From the NCBI GenBank assembly GCA_023386865.1, contig JAEWIV010000111.1, positions 1 through 13,797 on the forward strand: DNA of 13,797 nucleotides, written 5' to 3'. The translations under genes and the position numbers were made by a program. Below are positions 6,860-13,746 of the stretch, in pieces (the first letter of the stretch is position 1; every line of letters starts with the position of its first letter). Source of the stretch: Pseudomonadota bacterium. GTDB lineage: Bacteria; Pseudomonadota; Alphaproteobacteria; Reyranellales; Reyranellaceae. The notes beneath the pieces were generated by a model that saw only the letters and a program-made list of their open reading frames with translations, was not told the origin of the DNA and ran no database searches.

Positions 6860-7426
6860 TCAAGTTCGGACCGGGCGATCCTTCATCAGCAGCGGCAGGC
6901 CGGCCGCCATCAGGACGACCCGGTCGGCCCGGTCGGCCAGACGCATGTTGAGGCGACCCTGGGCGTCACGGAAGGCGCGACCCAGCGGGGTTTCGGGGAC
7001 CAGGCCCAGCCCGACTTCGTTGCTGACGAACACGACCGGCGCACCGTAGCCGTCGAGCGCCAGGACGAGGTCGTCGGACGCCTCGTCGAGATCGGCCTTG
7101 GCGTGCATGAGGTTGGAGAGCCAGAGCGTCAGGCAATCGACCAGCACCGGCTGGCCGTGGGCCGCCGCCGCCTGCAAGGCCTCGGGCAGCTTCAGGGGCT
7201 CCTCGATGGTCGTCCAGGCGGCGCCGCGGCGCGCGCGATGCGCCATGATCCGGGTCGCCATCTCGACGTCGCCCGCCTCGGCGGTGGCGATGTAGACCGC
7301 GGGCCGCGGCGCCGCGCCGAACAGGCTGCCAGTGACCAGCCTTTCGGCGTGCGTGCTCTTGCCCGAGCGCGCGCCGCCCAGCACGAGCGTCACCGGCGGG
7401 AGGGGAAAGGTCGAGATGTGTTCCAT
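6860..7426 (-). CDS. cobU: Bifunctional adenosylcobinamide kinase / adenosylcobinamide-phosphate guanylyltransferase
   Basis: CobU (CobP in the Pseudomonas naming) phosphorylates adenosylcobinamide and then transfers GMP to give adenosylcobinamide-GDP, the acceptor used by CobS. The 188-residue length is normal. The P-loop GGARSGKST is at 17-25. RIMAHR at 59-64 places His63 where the Salmonella enzyme carries its guanylylated His. DCLTLWLSN at 97-105 and VSNEVGLGLVP at 134-144 are further family motifs, and RLNMRLADRADRVVLM at 158-173 is the usual C-terminal helix and strand. It is the last gene of the minus-strand cob operon, 21 nt after the methyltransferase stop. The start ATG at 7426 has only a weak ribosome site, so translation may depend on the upstream gene. 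Cytoplasmic enzyme. Confidence 0.95.
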   Translation of the reverse strand: MEHISTFPLPPVTLVLGGARSGKSTHAERLVTGSLFGAAPRPAVYIATAEAGDVEMATRIMAHRARRGAAWTTIEEPLKLPEALQAAAAHGQPVLVDCLTLWLSNLMHAKADLDEASDDLVLALDGYGAPVVFVSNEVGLGLVPETPLGRAFRDAQGRLNMRLADRADRVVLMAAGLPLLMKDRPVRT

Positions 7427-7447
7427 CAGGTCTTGCGGCGAGGAGCG

Positions 7448-8290
7448 TCAGCCCGCGCTCGCCCGCACGAGCCAGCAGGCGCCGGGCAGGCGCACGCCCT
7501 CGGGACCTTCGTGCGGCGCCAGCTCTTCGGCGATCGCCTGCTTGGCCCTTTCGATGGCCGCCGGTTCGGCGCCGGCGAAGGCGCGGGCCAGCGGACCGAA
7601 TCGGCCGGCGCCGGCCACCACGTCGGCGACGCTGTCGCCCATCCAGATCTGCCGGTCGATCGGCTCGAAGGCGGGCGACGTGAAGCCCGCTTCGCCGAGA
7701 ATGCGCTCGACGCGCGCGCGATTTCCGAACGAGAACTGGCCGGGATCCTCGGGGCCGGGACGCGGTTGCGGCGGCAGGAACGGCTGGGCCACGCGGGCCG
7801 GCGTCGTGCCCCAGGGATTTTCCTGCGGCGTGCGCCAGGCGATGAAGACCAGCCGGCCACCGGGCTTCAGCGCGCGCCGGATGTTGCGGAACGCCGCCAC
7901 CGGATCGGCGAAGAACATGACGCCGAAGCGCGAGAAGACGAGATCGTAGTGGCCTGCCTGGAAGGGATGCGTCGCGGCATCGCCGACGACGAACGTGGCG
8001 TTGTCCAGACGATACGAGCGCGCCGCGGCGATAAGGGTCCCGGAAATGTCGACGCCCAGGACGTGGCCGTCGAGACCGACGGCGCGAGCCAATGCCGCCG
8101 TCGTGTCGCCGGTGCCGCAGCCGATGTCGATCGCCTGCTCGCCGGGACGTGCCGCAGCCGCCGACAGGCCGAGCTCGCCGATGTCGCCGATCGCACGCTG
8201 GATACGCTGGTAGGCGGCGAGCCAGCCTTCGCCGCCCGGGCCGTTCCAGTAGGCCGCCTGCTCGGCGGCGAGTTCCGCCGCGGTCTTCAT
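7448..8290 (-). CDS. Class I SAM-dependent methyltransferase inside the cob operon
   Basis: This 280-residue protein has a Rossmann-type methyltransferase domain. Motif I is AIDIGCGTGD at 53-62, the ribose-binding acidic residue is Asp81 in LGVDIS, then GDAATHPF at 103-110, the post-motif strand YDLVFSRFGVMFFADP at 115-130 and LKPGGRLVFI at 141-150. The N-terminus (AAYWNGPGGEGWLAAYQRIQ) is shared by a common group of uncharacterised bacterial methyltransferases. The C-terminal 100 residues probably form the substrate lid; I cannot name the substrate. Its ATG overlaps the stop of the phosphatase gene in an ATGA (8287-8290), so the two are almost certainly translated together. Position between cobC and cobU suggests co-expression with cobalamin assembly, but no methylation step belongs to standard nucleotide-loop assembly. 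Confidence 0.88.
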   Translation of the reverse strand: MKTAAELAAEQAAYWNGPGGEGWLAAYQRIQRAIGDIGELGLSAAAARPGEQAIDIGCGTGDTTAALARAVGLDGHVLGVDISGTLIAAARSYRLDNATFVVGDAATHPFQAGHYDLVFSRFGVMFFADPVAAFRNIRRALKPGGRLVFIAWRTPQENPWGTTPARVAQPFLPPQPRPGPEDPGQFSFGNRARVERILGEAGFTSPAFEPIDRQIWMGDSVADVVAGAGRFGPLARAFAGAEPAAIERAKQAIAEELAPHEGPEGVRLPGACWLVRASAG

Positions 8291-8958
8291 GCCAGCGCCC
8301 CCGCCTTGGCGACGACAAGCTGGCGCGGCATGTAGTTCACGAAGGCGACTCGCCAGGCATGCGCGGGATCGGCCTGCTCGAAATGCTCGATCAGGGTGAG
8401 CGAGACATTGTCGATCTCGAAGCGCACCGCCGCCTCGGGGTGCAGGTTGAAAGCGTGCGCCAGCGCCGCGCGGATGGTGCCGCCATGTGCCGTCGCCACG
8501 ATGTCGCGGCCGCGATGCTCGTCGGTCAGGCGATCGATGCTGCGCACCGCGCGGTCACGCAGGTCGACGAAGCTCTCGCCGCCCGGCGGGCGATACTCCG
8601 GCGGACCGAGCCAGAACAGATGGTTGTTGGCGTGCCGCTCGGCGATCTCGACGTAGGTGAGGCCCTGCCAATCGCCGAAATGCTGCTCGGCGAGGTTGGG
8701 GTCGATCAGCAGCTCGCCCATGTCGGCGCCGTGGCTGGCCAGCGTCTTCGCCGTCTTGCGCGCCCGCAGCAGGTTGGAGGCGTACCACACCGCGCCCTTG
8801 GGCAGGAGCTTCGCCTGGTGCTCGAACAGCGCGTGATTGGTGATGTCGCAGTCCTTGTCGCTCTGGCCGTAGCACCTCGCCTCGGGGTTGGGCACCGGCG
8901 CGTGCCGCACCCACCACCAACGCGTGACCAGTCCGGTGATCTTGGCGCCCGTCGCCAT
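8287..8958 (-). CDS. cobC: Histidine phosphatase, probable alpha-ribazole phosphatase
   Basis: This 223-residue member of the histidine (phosphoglycerate mutase-like) phosphatase family carries the catalytic VRHAP at 17-21 with Arg18 and His19, phosphate-binding Arg65 in SNLLRARKTA, the acid Glu91 in LAEQHFGDWQG, and second-core His158 in TAHGGTIRA. EQHFGDWQG is typical of CobC and its close relatives. CobC removes the 5'-phosphate from alpha-ribazole phosphate or adenosylcobalamin phosphate, completing the nucleotide loop, and placement between cobS and the rest of the operon supports that role. The family is broad, so the exact substrate is inferred from context. GGAGGG 5 nt before the ATG at 8958 is a strong ribosome site. 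The gene overlaps the methyltransferase by 4 nt and follows cobS by 36 nt. Confidence 0.85.
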   Translation of the reverse strand: MATGAKITGLVTRWWWVRHAPVPNPEARCYGQSDKDCDITNHALFEHQAKLLPKGAVWYASNLLRARKTAKTLASHGADMGELLIDPNLAEQHFGDWQGLTYVEIAERHANNHLFWLGPPEYRPPGGESFVDLRDRAVRSIDRLTDEHRGRDIVATAHGGTIRAALAHAFNLHPEAAVRFEIDNVSLTLIEHFEQADPAHAWRVAFVNYMPRQLVVAKAGALA

Positions 8959-8994
8959 GCTTTCCCTCCGCGTGTTGCTTGCGCGGCGGTCTTC

Positions 8995-9795
8995 TTACCG
9001 GCTGATGAACAGCGCCGCCACCACCAGGAAAGCCATCTCGGCCGCCTGCTGGACGGCGCCCAAAGTGTCGCCCGTATAGCCGCCGATGCGGTCGGCGACC
9101 CATCGTGAGGCGAGCCAGGCGGCGGCCATGGCGGCGATGGGGGCCAGAAGGGCGACGAAGAAGCCCTTGCCCAACAGCAGCAGGAAGGCCAGCACGGCTC
9201 CTATACCGATGGCGAGCCAGACGTCGTTGTCGGTCGGCTTGCCGGCTTGCGAGCCCAGGCCGTCGCCATGGACCGGCGAGTAGGCGAGCAGCGGATAGGC
9301 GATAGTGGCGCGCGACAGCGCGTGGGCGGCGATCAGCACCACCAGGCCGGTGGCGCTGCCGAACGAGGCCAGGCAGGCGACCTTGACCAGCACCGAGAGG
9401 GCGAGCGCCAGTATGCCGAAGGTGCCGCTGCGGCTGTCGCGCATGATCTCGAGCCGCCGGTCGGTGTCGAGTCCGTGCGGACCGAGCCCGTCGGCGGTGT
9501 CGGCCAGGCCGTCCTCATGCAGCGCGCGGGTGAGCAGGATCGCCGCCCCCACGGCCACGACGGCAGCGAGCCAGCCCGGGCCGAGGCCGCGCATGATGGC
9601 GAATACCAGGCCGGCAGCGAGCCCGACGCCGGCGCCTATGAAGGGCAGCACGGGCAGCACGTCGGCAAGCTGCCAGCGCGGCGCGCCGACATCGAGCTTG
9701 AGGCCGGTGAAGAAGGTGGCCTGCTCCTTCAAGGCCTGCAGCCATTCGTCGAAGGAGGACGGTCGGGCGATCGGCGGCTCGCTGGGGCTGGTCAT
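8995..9795 (-). CDS. cobS: Adenosylcobinamide-GDP ribazoletransferase (cobalamin synthase)
   Basis: CobS is an integral inner-membrane enzyme that joins adenosylcobinamide-GDP to alpha-ribazole or its phosphate, the final assembly step. The 266-residue protein shows the family signature LHEDGLADTADGLG at 92-105, with acidic residues thought to bind metal, then RDSRSGTFG at 119-127 and RIGGYTGDTLGA at 236-247. Hydrophobic segments at about 47-68, 74-90, 127-146, 148-168, 193-209, 211-229 and 250-264 fit a multi-pass protein. The ATG at 9795 is the best start: the family N-terminus (FTGLKLD near residue 30) falls at the usual distance. The frame stays open upstream, but that stretch is antisense to cobT. 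No Shine-Dalgarno site is visible (see the promoter entry). First gene of the minus-strand cob operon. Confidence 0.95.
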   Translation of the reverse strand: MTSPSEPPIARPSSFDEWLQALKEQATFFTGLKLDVGAPRWQLADVLPVLPFIGAGVGLAAGLVFAIMRGLGPGWLAAVVAVGAAILLTRALHEDGLADTADGLGPHGLDTDRRLEIMRDSRSGTFGILALALSVLVKVACLASFGSATGLVVLIAAHALSRATIAYPLLAYSPVHGDGLGSQAGKPTDNDVWLAIGIGAVLAFLLLLGKGFFVALLAPIAAMAAAWLASRWVADRIGGYTGDTLGAVQQAAEMAFLVVAALFISR

Positions 9796-9804
9796 GATGG
9801 GGCA

Positions 9805-9833
9805 AATATAGGATGGTCCGCGCCCGCTATGAA
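9805..9833 (-). promoter_or_regulatory. Putative cobS promoter in the 33-bp cobS-cobT gap
   Basis: On the minus strand TTCATA (9828-9833) and TATATT (9805-9810) are separated by 17 nt, matching 4/6 and 5/6 of the -35 and -10 consensus. The -10 box ends only 9 nt before the cobS ATG, so transcription would begin at or within a few bases of the start codon. The -35 box overlaps the cobT start codon. The same AT-rich patch, read rightwards, offers TAGGAT (9809-9814) as a weak -10 for cobT. There is no room for a cobalamin riboswitch here. Confidence 0.45.
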
Positions 9834-10857
9834 CGCCCCCGCTCCCACTTTCGAAGAAATGCGCCGGATCCTGCGCGAGCTGCCCGGTCCGGACCAGGAG
9901 GCGCAGACCAAGGTGGTGCAGCGTCAGACCGAGCTCACCAAGCCGCCGGGCTCGCTCGGCCGCCTCGAGGAGATCGCCGAATGGCTGGCCGCGTGGCAGG
10001 GCCGCGCCAGCCCGCGGGTCGAGCGGCCGCGCATCGCGGTGTTCGCCGGCACCCACGGCGTGGCGGCGCGCGGCGTGTCGGCCTATCCGCCGGAGGTCAC
10101 CGGCCAGATGGTGAAGAACTTCCTGAGCGGCGGGGCGGCGATCAACCAGCTCGCTGCAAGCATCGACGCCGATCTGCGCATCTACGAGCTCGACCTCGAG
10201 CATCCGACGAACGACTTCACCCGCGGTCCGGCGATGAGCGAGGCGCGCACCGCCAATGCCATGGCCTACGGGATGATGGCGGCCGAGCCCGGCATCGACG
10301 TGCTGTGCCTGGGCGAGATGGGCATCGCCAACACGACGACGGCGGCGACGCTCTCGGCCGCCTTGTTCGGCGGCACCGGCGCCGACTGGGCGGGCCCCGG
10401 CACCGGCGTGCACGGCAAGGCGCTGGCGCACAAGATCGCCGTCATCGACGAGGCGCTGGCGCATCATCGGGCGCTGATCGCCCAGCGCGACCGGCTCGCC
10501 CTGCTGGCGGCGGTCGGCGGCGAGGAACTGGCGGCCATCGCCGGCGCCGTGCTGGCCGCCCGCATGGGCCGCATCCCGGTGCTGCTCGACGGCTATGCCT
10601 GCACCGCGGCGGCGGCGGTGCTGTACGCGATCGACCGGCACGCGCTCGATCATTGCCTGGTCGCCCATCGCTCGGCCGAGCCCGGCCACGCGCGTCTCCT
10701 GGAGAAGATCGGCCAGCGGCCGCTGCTCGACTTCGACATGCGCCTGGGCGAGGCTTCGGCGGCGGCGCTGGCCGTGCCGCTCCTGAAGGCGGCCGCGGCC
10801 TGCCACAACGGCATGGCGACATTCGCCGAGGCGGGCCTAAGCTCGAAGAATGCTTAG
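9829..10857 (+). CDS. cobT: Nicotinate-nucleotide--dimethylbenzimidazole phosphoribosyltransferase
   Basis: CobT transfers phosphoribose from nicotinate mononucleotide to the lower-ligand base, giving alpha-ribazole phosphate for CobS. The 342-residue protein is of normal length. It shows TKPPGSLGRLEEIA at 37-50, FAGTHGVAARGVSAYPPEVT at 72-91, LGEMGIANTTTAA at 161-173 with a conserved Glu163, GPGTGVHG at 189-196, HRSAEPGH at 280-287, DFDMRLGEASAAALA at 301-315 and the C-terminal FAEAG at 332-336, where Glu334 corresponds to the catalytic Glu of the Salmonella enzyme. I chose the ATG at 9829 because upstream codons run into the antisense of cobS and the family N-terminus fits. Only a weak GGATGG precedes it. 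It is divergent from cobS, and its last 8 nt overlap the next gene. Confidence 0.95.
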   Translation: MNAPAPTFEEMRRILRELPGPDQEAQTKVVQRQTELTKPPGSLGRLEEIAEWLAAWQGRASPRVERPRIAVFAGTHGVAARGVSAYPPEVTGQMVKNFLSGGAAINQLAASIDADLRIYELDLEHPTNDFTRGPAMSEARTANAMAYGMMAAEPGIDVLCLGEMGIANTTTAATLSAALFGGTGADWAGPGTGVHGKALAHKIAVIDEALAHHRALIAQRDRLALLAAVGGEELAAIAGAVLAARMGRIPVLLDGYACTAAAAVLYAIDRHALDHCLVAHRSAEPGHARLLEKIGQRPLLDFDMRLGEASAAALAVPLLKAAAACHNGMATFAEAGLSSKNA

Positions 10858-11305
10858 ACGGTCGCTCGTCACGACGTTGTCGCTGTTGCCTCTGCCCGCG
10901 CTCGCCCATCCGCCGCGCCAGCCCGACAAAGCCGAATCGGCGAGCATCGTCGAAGAGGTCAAGGTTGTCCGCGACAAGCTCGCCAAGGCGGTGACCGCCA
11001 AGGACTCCCGCACGTTGCGCTCCATCTACGCCGACGCGTTCACGCACACGCACGAGTCGGGCAAGATGGACGACAAGGAGGCGCGCATCGCCTCGGCAAT
11101 GGCGGGCGAACCGATGATCGAGAACGCGCCGGCCTCCGACCTGAGCTATCGCGTCTTCGCCGGCCCGACCGTCGTCGTCACGGGCAAGGCCACGCTCTCC
11201 AACACCGCGAGCTCGCCGCGCGATGTCCGCTGGGTCGCCGTATACGTGACCGGTCGCGACGGGTGGCTGCTCGCGGCCAGCCAGGCGACCCGGCTGCCGG
11301 CTTAG
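10850..11305 (+). CDS. Secreted NTF2-fold (DUF4440/SnoaL-like) protein
   Basis: This 151-residue protein starts with a clear signal peptide (MLRRSLVTTLSLLPLPALA, cleavage likely after Ala19), so the mature part is periplasmic. The rest looks like a DUF4440/SnoaL-type NTF2 fold. A helix, RDKLAKAVTAKDSRTLRSIY at 41-60, leads into ADAFTHTHESGKM at 61-73, and beta strands follow around 99-145 (SYRVFAGPTVVVTGKATL, RWVAVYVTGRDGWLLAASQ). Such domains often bind small molecules or act as enzymes, and the family alone does not tell which. The pair of His at 66 and 68 could line the pocket. The ATG lies 8 nt inside the 3' end of cobT in another frame, so translation is probably coupled. A hairpin at 11292-11316 ends the unit. 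Confidence 0.75.
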   Translation: MLRRSLVTTLSLLPLPALAHPPRQPDKAESASIVEEVKVVRDKLAKAVTAKDSRTLRSIYADAFTHTHESGKMDDKEARIASAMAGEPMIENAPASDLSYRVFAGPTVVVTGKATLSNTASSPRDVRWVAVYVTGRDGWLLAASQATRLPA

Positions 11306-11316
11306 CCGCCGGAGCC
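11292..11316. terminator. Hairpin between convergent genes, possible bidirectional terminator
   Basis: GGCT (11292-11295) pairs with AGCC (11313-11316), and CCGGC (11297-11301) pairs with GCCGG (11308-11312). This gives a 9-bp stem with one bulged G and a 6-nt loop. It spans the stop of the NTF2-like gene (11303-11305) and touches the last base of the selD stop (11316-11318). No T-run follows on either strand, so termination without Rho is uncertain. Confidence 0.45.
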
Positions 11317-12419
11317 TATGGAGTTACTTCGATAACGCCGGGCTTGTCGGCGGCGATGACGCTGCCGATCACGGCCGCGGCCAGTGTGCCGCGCTTCTTG
11401 AGATCCGCGACCAGTCCCGCGAGCTTGTCCTGCGGCACGGCGATCAGCAGGCCGCCCGAGGTCTGGGCATCGGCGAGCAGCAGGCGCTGCGGCTCGCTCA
11501 GGCTGTCGGCGAAGCGCGCATTGGGCGCGGCGTATTCGAGGTTGCGCCGCGTGCCGCCGGGGCAAAGGCCTTCCTTCAGGAAACCGGTGACGCGATCGAA
11601 CACCGGCACGGCTGCGTAGGAAAGCCTGGCGCCGACGGGCGAACCGACCTCCTTCGACGCCGCGCGCAGCATGTTGCCGAGATGGCCTAGAAGGCCGAAG
11701 CCCGTGATGTCGGTGGCGGCGGTGGCGCCGGCCGCGTTCATCGCTTCGGCAGCGTGGCGGTTCAGCGTCGTCATCGACCTGATCGCCTCGGCAAGCACGG
11801 ACTCGGGCGCGGCATTGCGCTTCACCGCCGTGGTCAGCACGCCGGTGCCGATCGGCTTGGTCAGCACCAGGGCATCACCCGGGCGGGCGCCGGCATTGGA
11901 GACGACCTTGCGCGGATCGATGGTGCCGGTGACGAACAGGCCGAACTTGGGCTCCTCGTCGACGATCGAATGGCCGCCGGAGATGGCGATGCCGGCCTCC
12001 TTGCAGATCGCGGCGGCGCCGTCGAGCACCTGGCGCAGAGGCGCGGTGCCGAGCGTGTCGACCGGCCAGGCGACGAAGCTCAGCGCGTTCAACGGCGTGC
12101 CGCCCATGGCGTAGATGTCGGAAAGCGCGTTGGTGGCGGCGATGCGGCCGTAGTCGTAGGCATCGTCGACGATCGGCGGGAAGATGTCGACGGTCTCGAC
12201 CAGGGCGAGGTCGTCGCGCAGCTTGATGACCGCGGCGTCGTCCGACGTGTCGTGGCCGACCAGGACGCGCGGATCGGCAGCGACGGGAAGGCCGGCCAGC
12301 GCCTTGTGCAGGTCGGCCTGGCTGATCTTGGCGGCGCAGCCGGCGAAGCGCGCGAGCTCGGTGAGGCGCGGCACGGCGCTTTCGGCGGACGCCGGTTTCG
12401 GCGGGGTCGTGACGTTCAT
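11316..12419 (-). CDS. selD: Selenide, water dikinase (selenophosphate synthase), Cys form
   Basis: SelD makes selenophosphate from selenide and ATP, the selenium donor for selenocysteine and for selenouridine in tRNA. The 367-residue protein has GCAAKIS at 27-33, aligning Cys28 and Lys31 with catalytic Cys17 and Lys20 of the E. coli enzyme, so this is the cysteine rather than the selenocysteine form. The second E. coli Cys (19) is Ala here. Other motifs are TSDDAAV at 58-64, ETVDIFPP at 75-82, NALSDIYAMGG at 97-107, SGGHSI at 147-152, TDITGFGLLGHLGNM at 236-250 and ADAQTSGGLL at 316-325. The ATG at 12419 is preceded by GGAGG at 4 nt. An upstream in-frame ATG at 12512 would add a non-family extension overlapping the DUF421 gene. 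No selA, selB, selC or mnmH is in the window. Confidence 0.95.
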   Translation of the reverse strand: MNVTTPPKPASAESAVPRLTELARFAGCAAKISQADLHKALAGLPVAADPRVLVGHDTSDDAAVIKLRDDLALVETVDIFPPIVDDAYDYGRIAATNALSDIYAMGGTPLNALSFVAWPVDTLGTAPLRQVLDGAAAICKEAGIAISGGHSIVDEEPKFGLFVTGTIDPRKVVSNAGARPGDALVLTKPIGTGVLTTAVKRNAAPESVLAEAIRSMTTLNRHAAEAMNAAGATAATDITGFGLLGHLGNMLRAASKEVGSPVGARLSYAAVPVFDRVTGFLKEGLCPGGTRRNLEYAAPNARFADSLSEPQRLLLADAQTSGGLLIAVPQDKLAGLVADLKKRGTLAAAVIGSVIAADKPGVIEVTP

Positions 12420-12474
12420 GGGAACCTCCGGGTGTTGCGCCGGATGATCGGCCTCGCCGCCCGCCGGGGCAAGG

Positions 12475-12978
12475 TCATTTGCCGTCGCGCGGGATGATGC
12501 TGATGCGGCCATCGGCCTCCATGTAGGCCGCCTTGACGTCGCGGCAGTCCTCCACCCCCTTCTCGCGCAGCTGGGCCATCAGCTCCTCGACCGTGACGAA
12601 CTCCTCGCGCATGTTCCGGCGCAGCATGCGGCCGTTTTCGATCAGCTTGAGCTTGCGATCGCGCACCAGCCGCTCGAAGGCGGGATAGCGCGACTGCAGC
12701 CATTCGATGAGCGTGCTCCACAGCAGCACGGTGCCGACGAGCACTGTGCTCTCGACGACCGACTGGAAGTTGTCGGAGATGCCGTTGCCGGTCACCTCGG
12801 CGATCAGCACGATCACCAGGATATCGGTCATGCCGATGCCGCCCACCTGTCGGCGCACGACGACGCGCAGCAGCACGAAGATCACGAGATACATGATCGT
12901 GCCGCGCAGGAAGAGCTCCAGCAAAGAATGCTGGGGCGTGAAGATCGCGTGCCAATCGACCTTCAACAAGGCATCCAT
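12475..12978 (-). CDS. DUF421 (YetF-like) membrane protein
   Basis: This 167-residue protein has three likely membrane segments at about 19-40, 51-66 and 73-92. A soluble C-terminal domain follows at about 98-167, containing RDRKLKLIENGRMLRRNMRE and the stretch FVTVEELMAQLREKGVED, which is the usual DUF421/YetF layout. ADGRISIIPRDGK at the end matches the small beta domain of the family. The function of these proteins is not settled; some Bacillus members are tied to spore or germinant-receptor stability, which need not apply here. GGGAGG 4 nt before the ATG at 12978 fixes the start. It lies 55 nt upstream of selD on the same strand, so the two may share a transcript. The gap of 107 bp to the next upstream gene holds only a small GC hairpin (13045-13060). 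Confidence 0.88.
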   Translation of the reverse strand: MDALLKVDWHAIFTPQHSLLELFLRGTIMYLVIFVLLRVVVRRQVGGIGMTDILVIVLIAEVTGNGISDNFQSVVESTVLVGTVLLWSTLIEWLQSRYPAFERLVRDRKLKLIENGRMLRRNMREEFVTVEELMAQLREKGVEDCRDVKAAYMEADGRISIIPRDGK

Positions 12979-13085
12979 GTCGCCTCCCTGCCGCCGCGGA
13001 TGAACGGCCGAGGCGGCGGGCGGTTCCTGCGGGACGGCTTATCGGACGGTCCCGGCCGTCGGCACCGCCCGTTCGACCAGGCCGA

Positions 13086-13640
13086 TTAGGTCTTCGCGCC
13101 CGGCAGGAAATCGTCGAGCGGCACGCCGAAGGAATTGAGCGCCCACGATACGAGATTGTACTGGCCGACGGTGAAGACCGCGTCCATGAGCTGCTCGGTC
13201 GAGTATTTCTTCGACAAGGTGGTCCAGGTCGCGTCGGACACGACCGAGTTCTCGTGGAGATCGTCGGCGACCTGCAGCAGCGCCGACTCGTGCTCGCTCC
13301 AGCCGGCGGCCTTCGGGCCTTCCTTCAGGCGTGCGATGTCGGCGTCGGAGATGCCGCCGCGCTTGGCGATCAGCTCGTGCTGGGCGAACTCGTACTCCGC
13401 CTGGTTCAGCCAGCCGATGCGCAGGATCAGGAGCTCGCGGTCGCGGAACGGCAGGGTCTGCTTGGCAAGGATGTGGCCGGCAAACGGCGTCCAGCGCTTC
13501 ACCAGCTGCGGGTGATGGGCCAGCACCTTGAAGATGTTGAAGATCTGGCCGTTCATGGCGTTCTTCTCGACGGTGGCGCGGTCTTCCGCCGCCATGGTCG
13601 AAAGATCGCGCATGGGAATGCGCTGCTTGCGCTTGATCAC
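13086..13640 (-). CDS. Carboxymuconolactone decarboxylase-family protein without the CxxC pair
   Basis: This 184-residue, all-helical protein is of the CMD/AhpD-like fold. IFNIFKVLAHHPQLVKRWTP at 33-52 and LPFRDRELLILRIGWLNQ at 63-80 match the family core, with Glu69 in RDRE. AEYEFAQHE at 81-89 stands where AhpD relatives carry the redox CxxC; here no Cys is present in the whole protein, while Glu84 and His88 are kept. The second half (SEHESALLQVADDL at 115-128, LMDAVFTVGQYNLVSWALNS at 151-170) is also typical. The start is the GTG at 13640: AAGGAG lies 8 nt upstream, and upstream codons of the open frame run into the insertion sequence. The lack of Cys argues against peroxidase activity; a non-redox enzyme is more likely, substrate unknown. 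Confidence 0.85.
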   Translation of the reverse strand: MIKRKQRIPMRDLSTMAAEDRATVEKNAMNGQIFNIFKVLAHHPQLVKRWTPFAGHILAKQTLPFRDRELLILRIGWLNQAEYEFAQHELIAKRGGISDADIARLKEGPKAAGWSEHESALLQVADDLHENSVVSDATWTTLSKKYSTEQLMDAVFTVGQYNLVSWALNSFGVPLDDFLPGAKT

Positions 13641-13705
13641 GGTCTTTCTCCTTCGGCTGCAATGACGACAATCTAGGGTCGAAACCCAATAAAGTTGTTG
13701 AGGGG

Positions 13706-13724
13706 AGAATCGCTTAGTGATTCT
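13706..13724. repeat. Palindrome at the insertion-sequence end with two GANTC sites
   Basis: AGAATC at 13706-13711 and GATTCT at 13719-13724 are exact inverted copies around the 7-nt loop GCTTAGT. Each arm contains a GANTC site (GAATC 13707-13711, GATTC 13719-13723), the target of the alphaproteobacterial CcrM methylase. It lies about 22 nt before the transposase ATG, where the promoter or end-binding site is expected. Confidence 0.7.
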
Positions 13725-13746
13725 GTGCTGGCAAGGAGCATGGAAG

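Noticed and set aside
9796..9828. Cobalamin riboswitch near the cob genes
   Set aside because: The divergent gap is only 33 bp, far shorter than a B12 riboswitch, and I saw no B12-box-like sequence.
8995..10806. A 603-residue version of CobS with a long N-terminal extension
   Set aside because: The extension is antisense to cobT and contains no known domain. The family-length protein starts at the ATG at 9795.
11316..12512. A 398-residue version of SelD starting at 12512
   Set aside because: The extra 31 residues overlap the DUF421 gene and do not resemble SelD. The ATG at 12419 has GGAGG at the right distance.
13676..13687. Small hairpin GGGT-CGAA-ACCC between the decarboxylase gene and the insertion sequence
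   Set aside because: A 4-bp stem with no T-run is too small to support a terminator or operator call.
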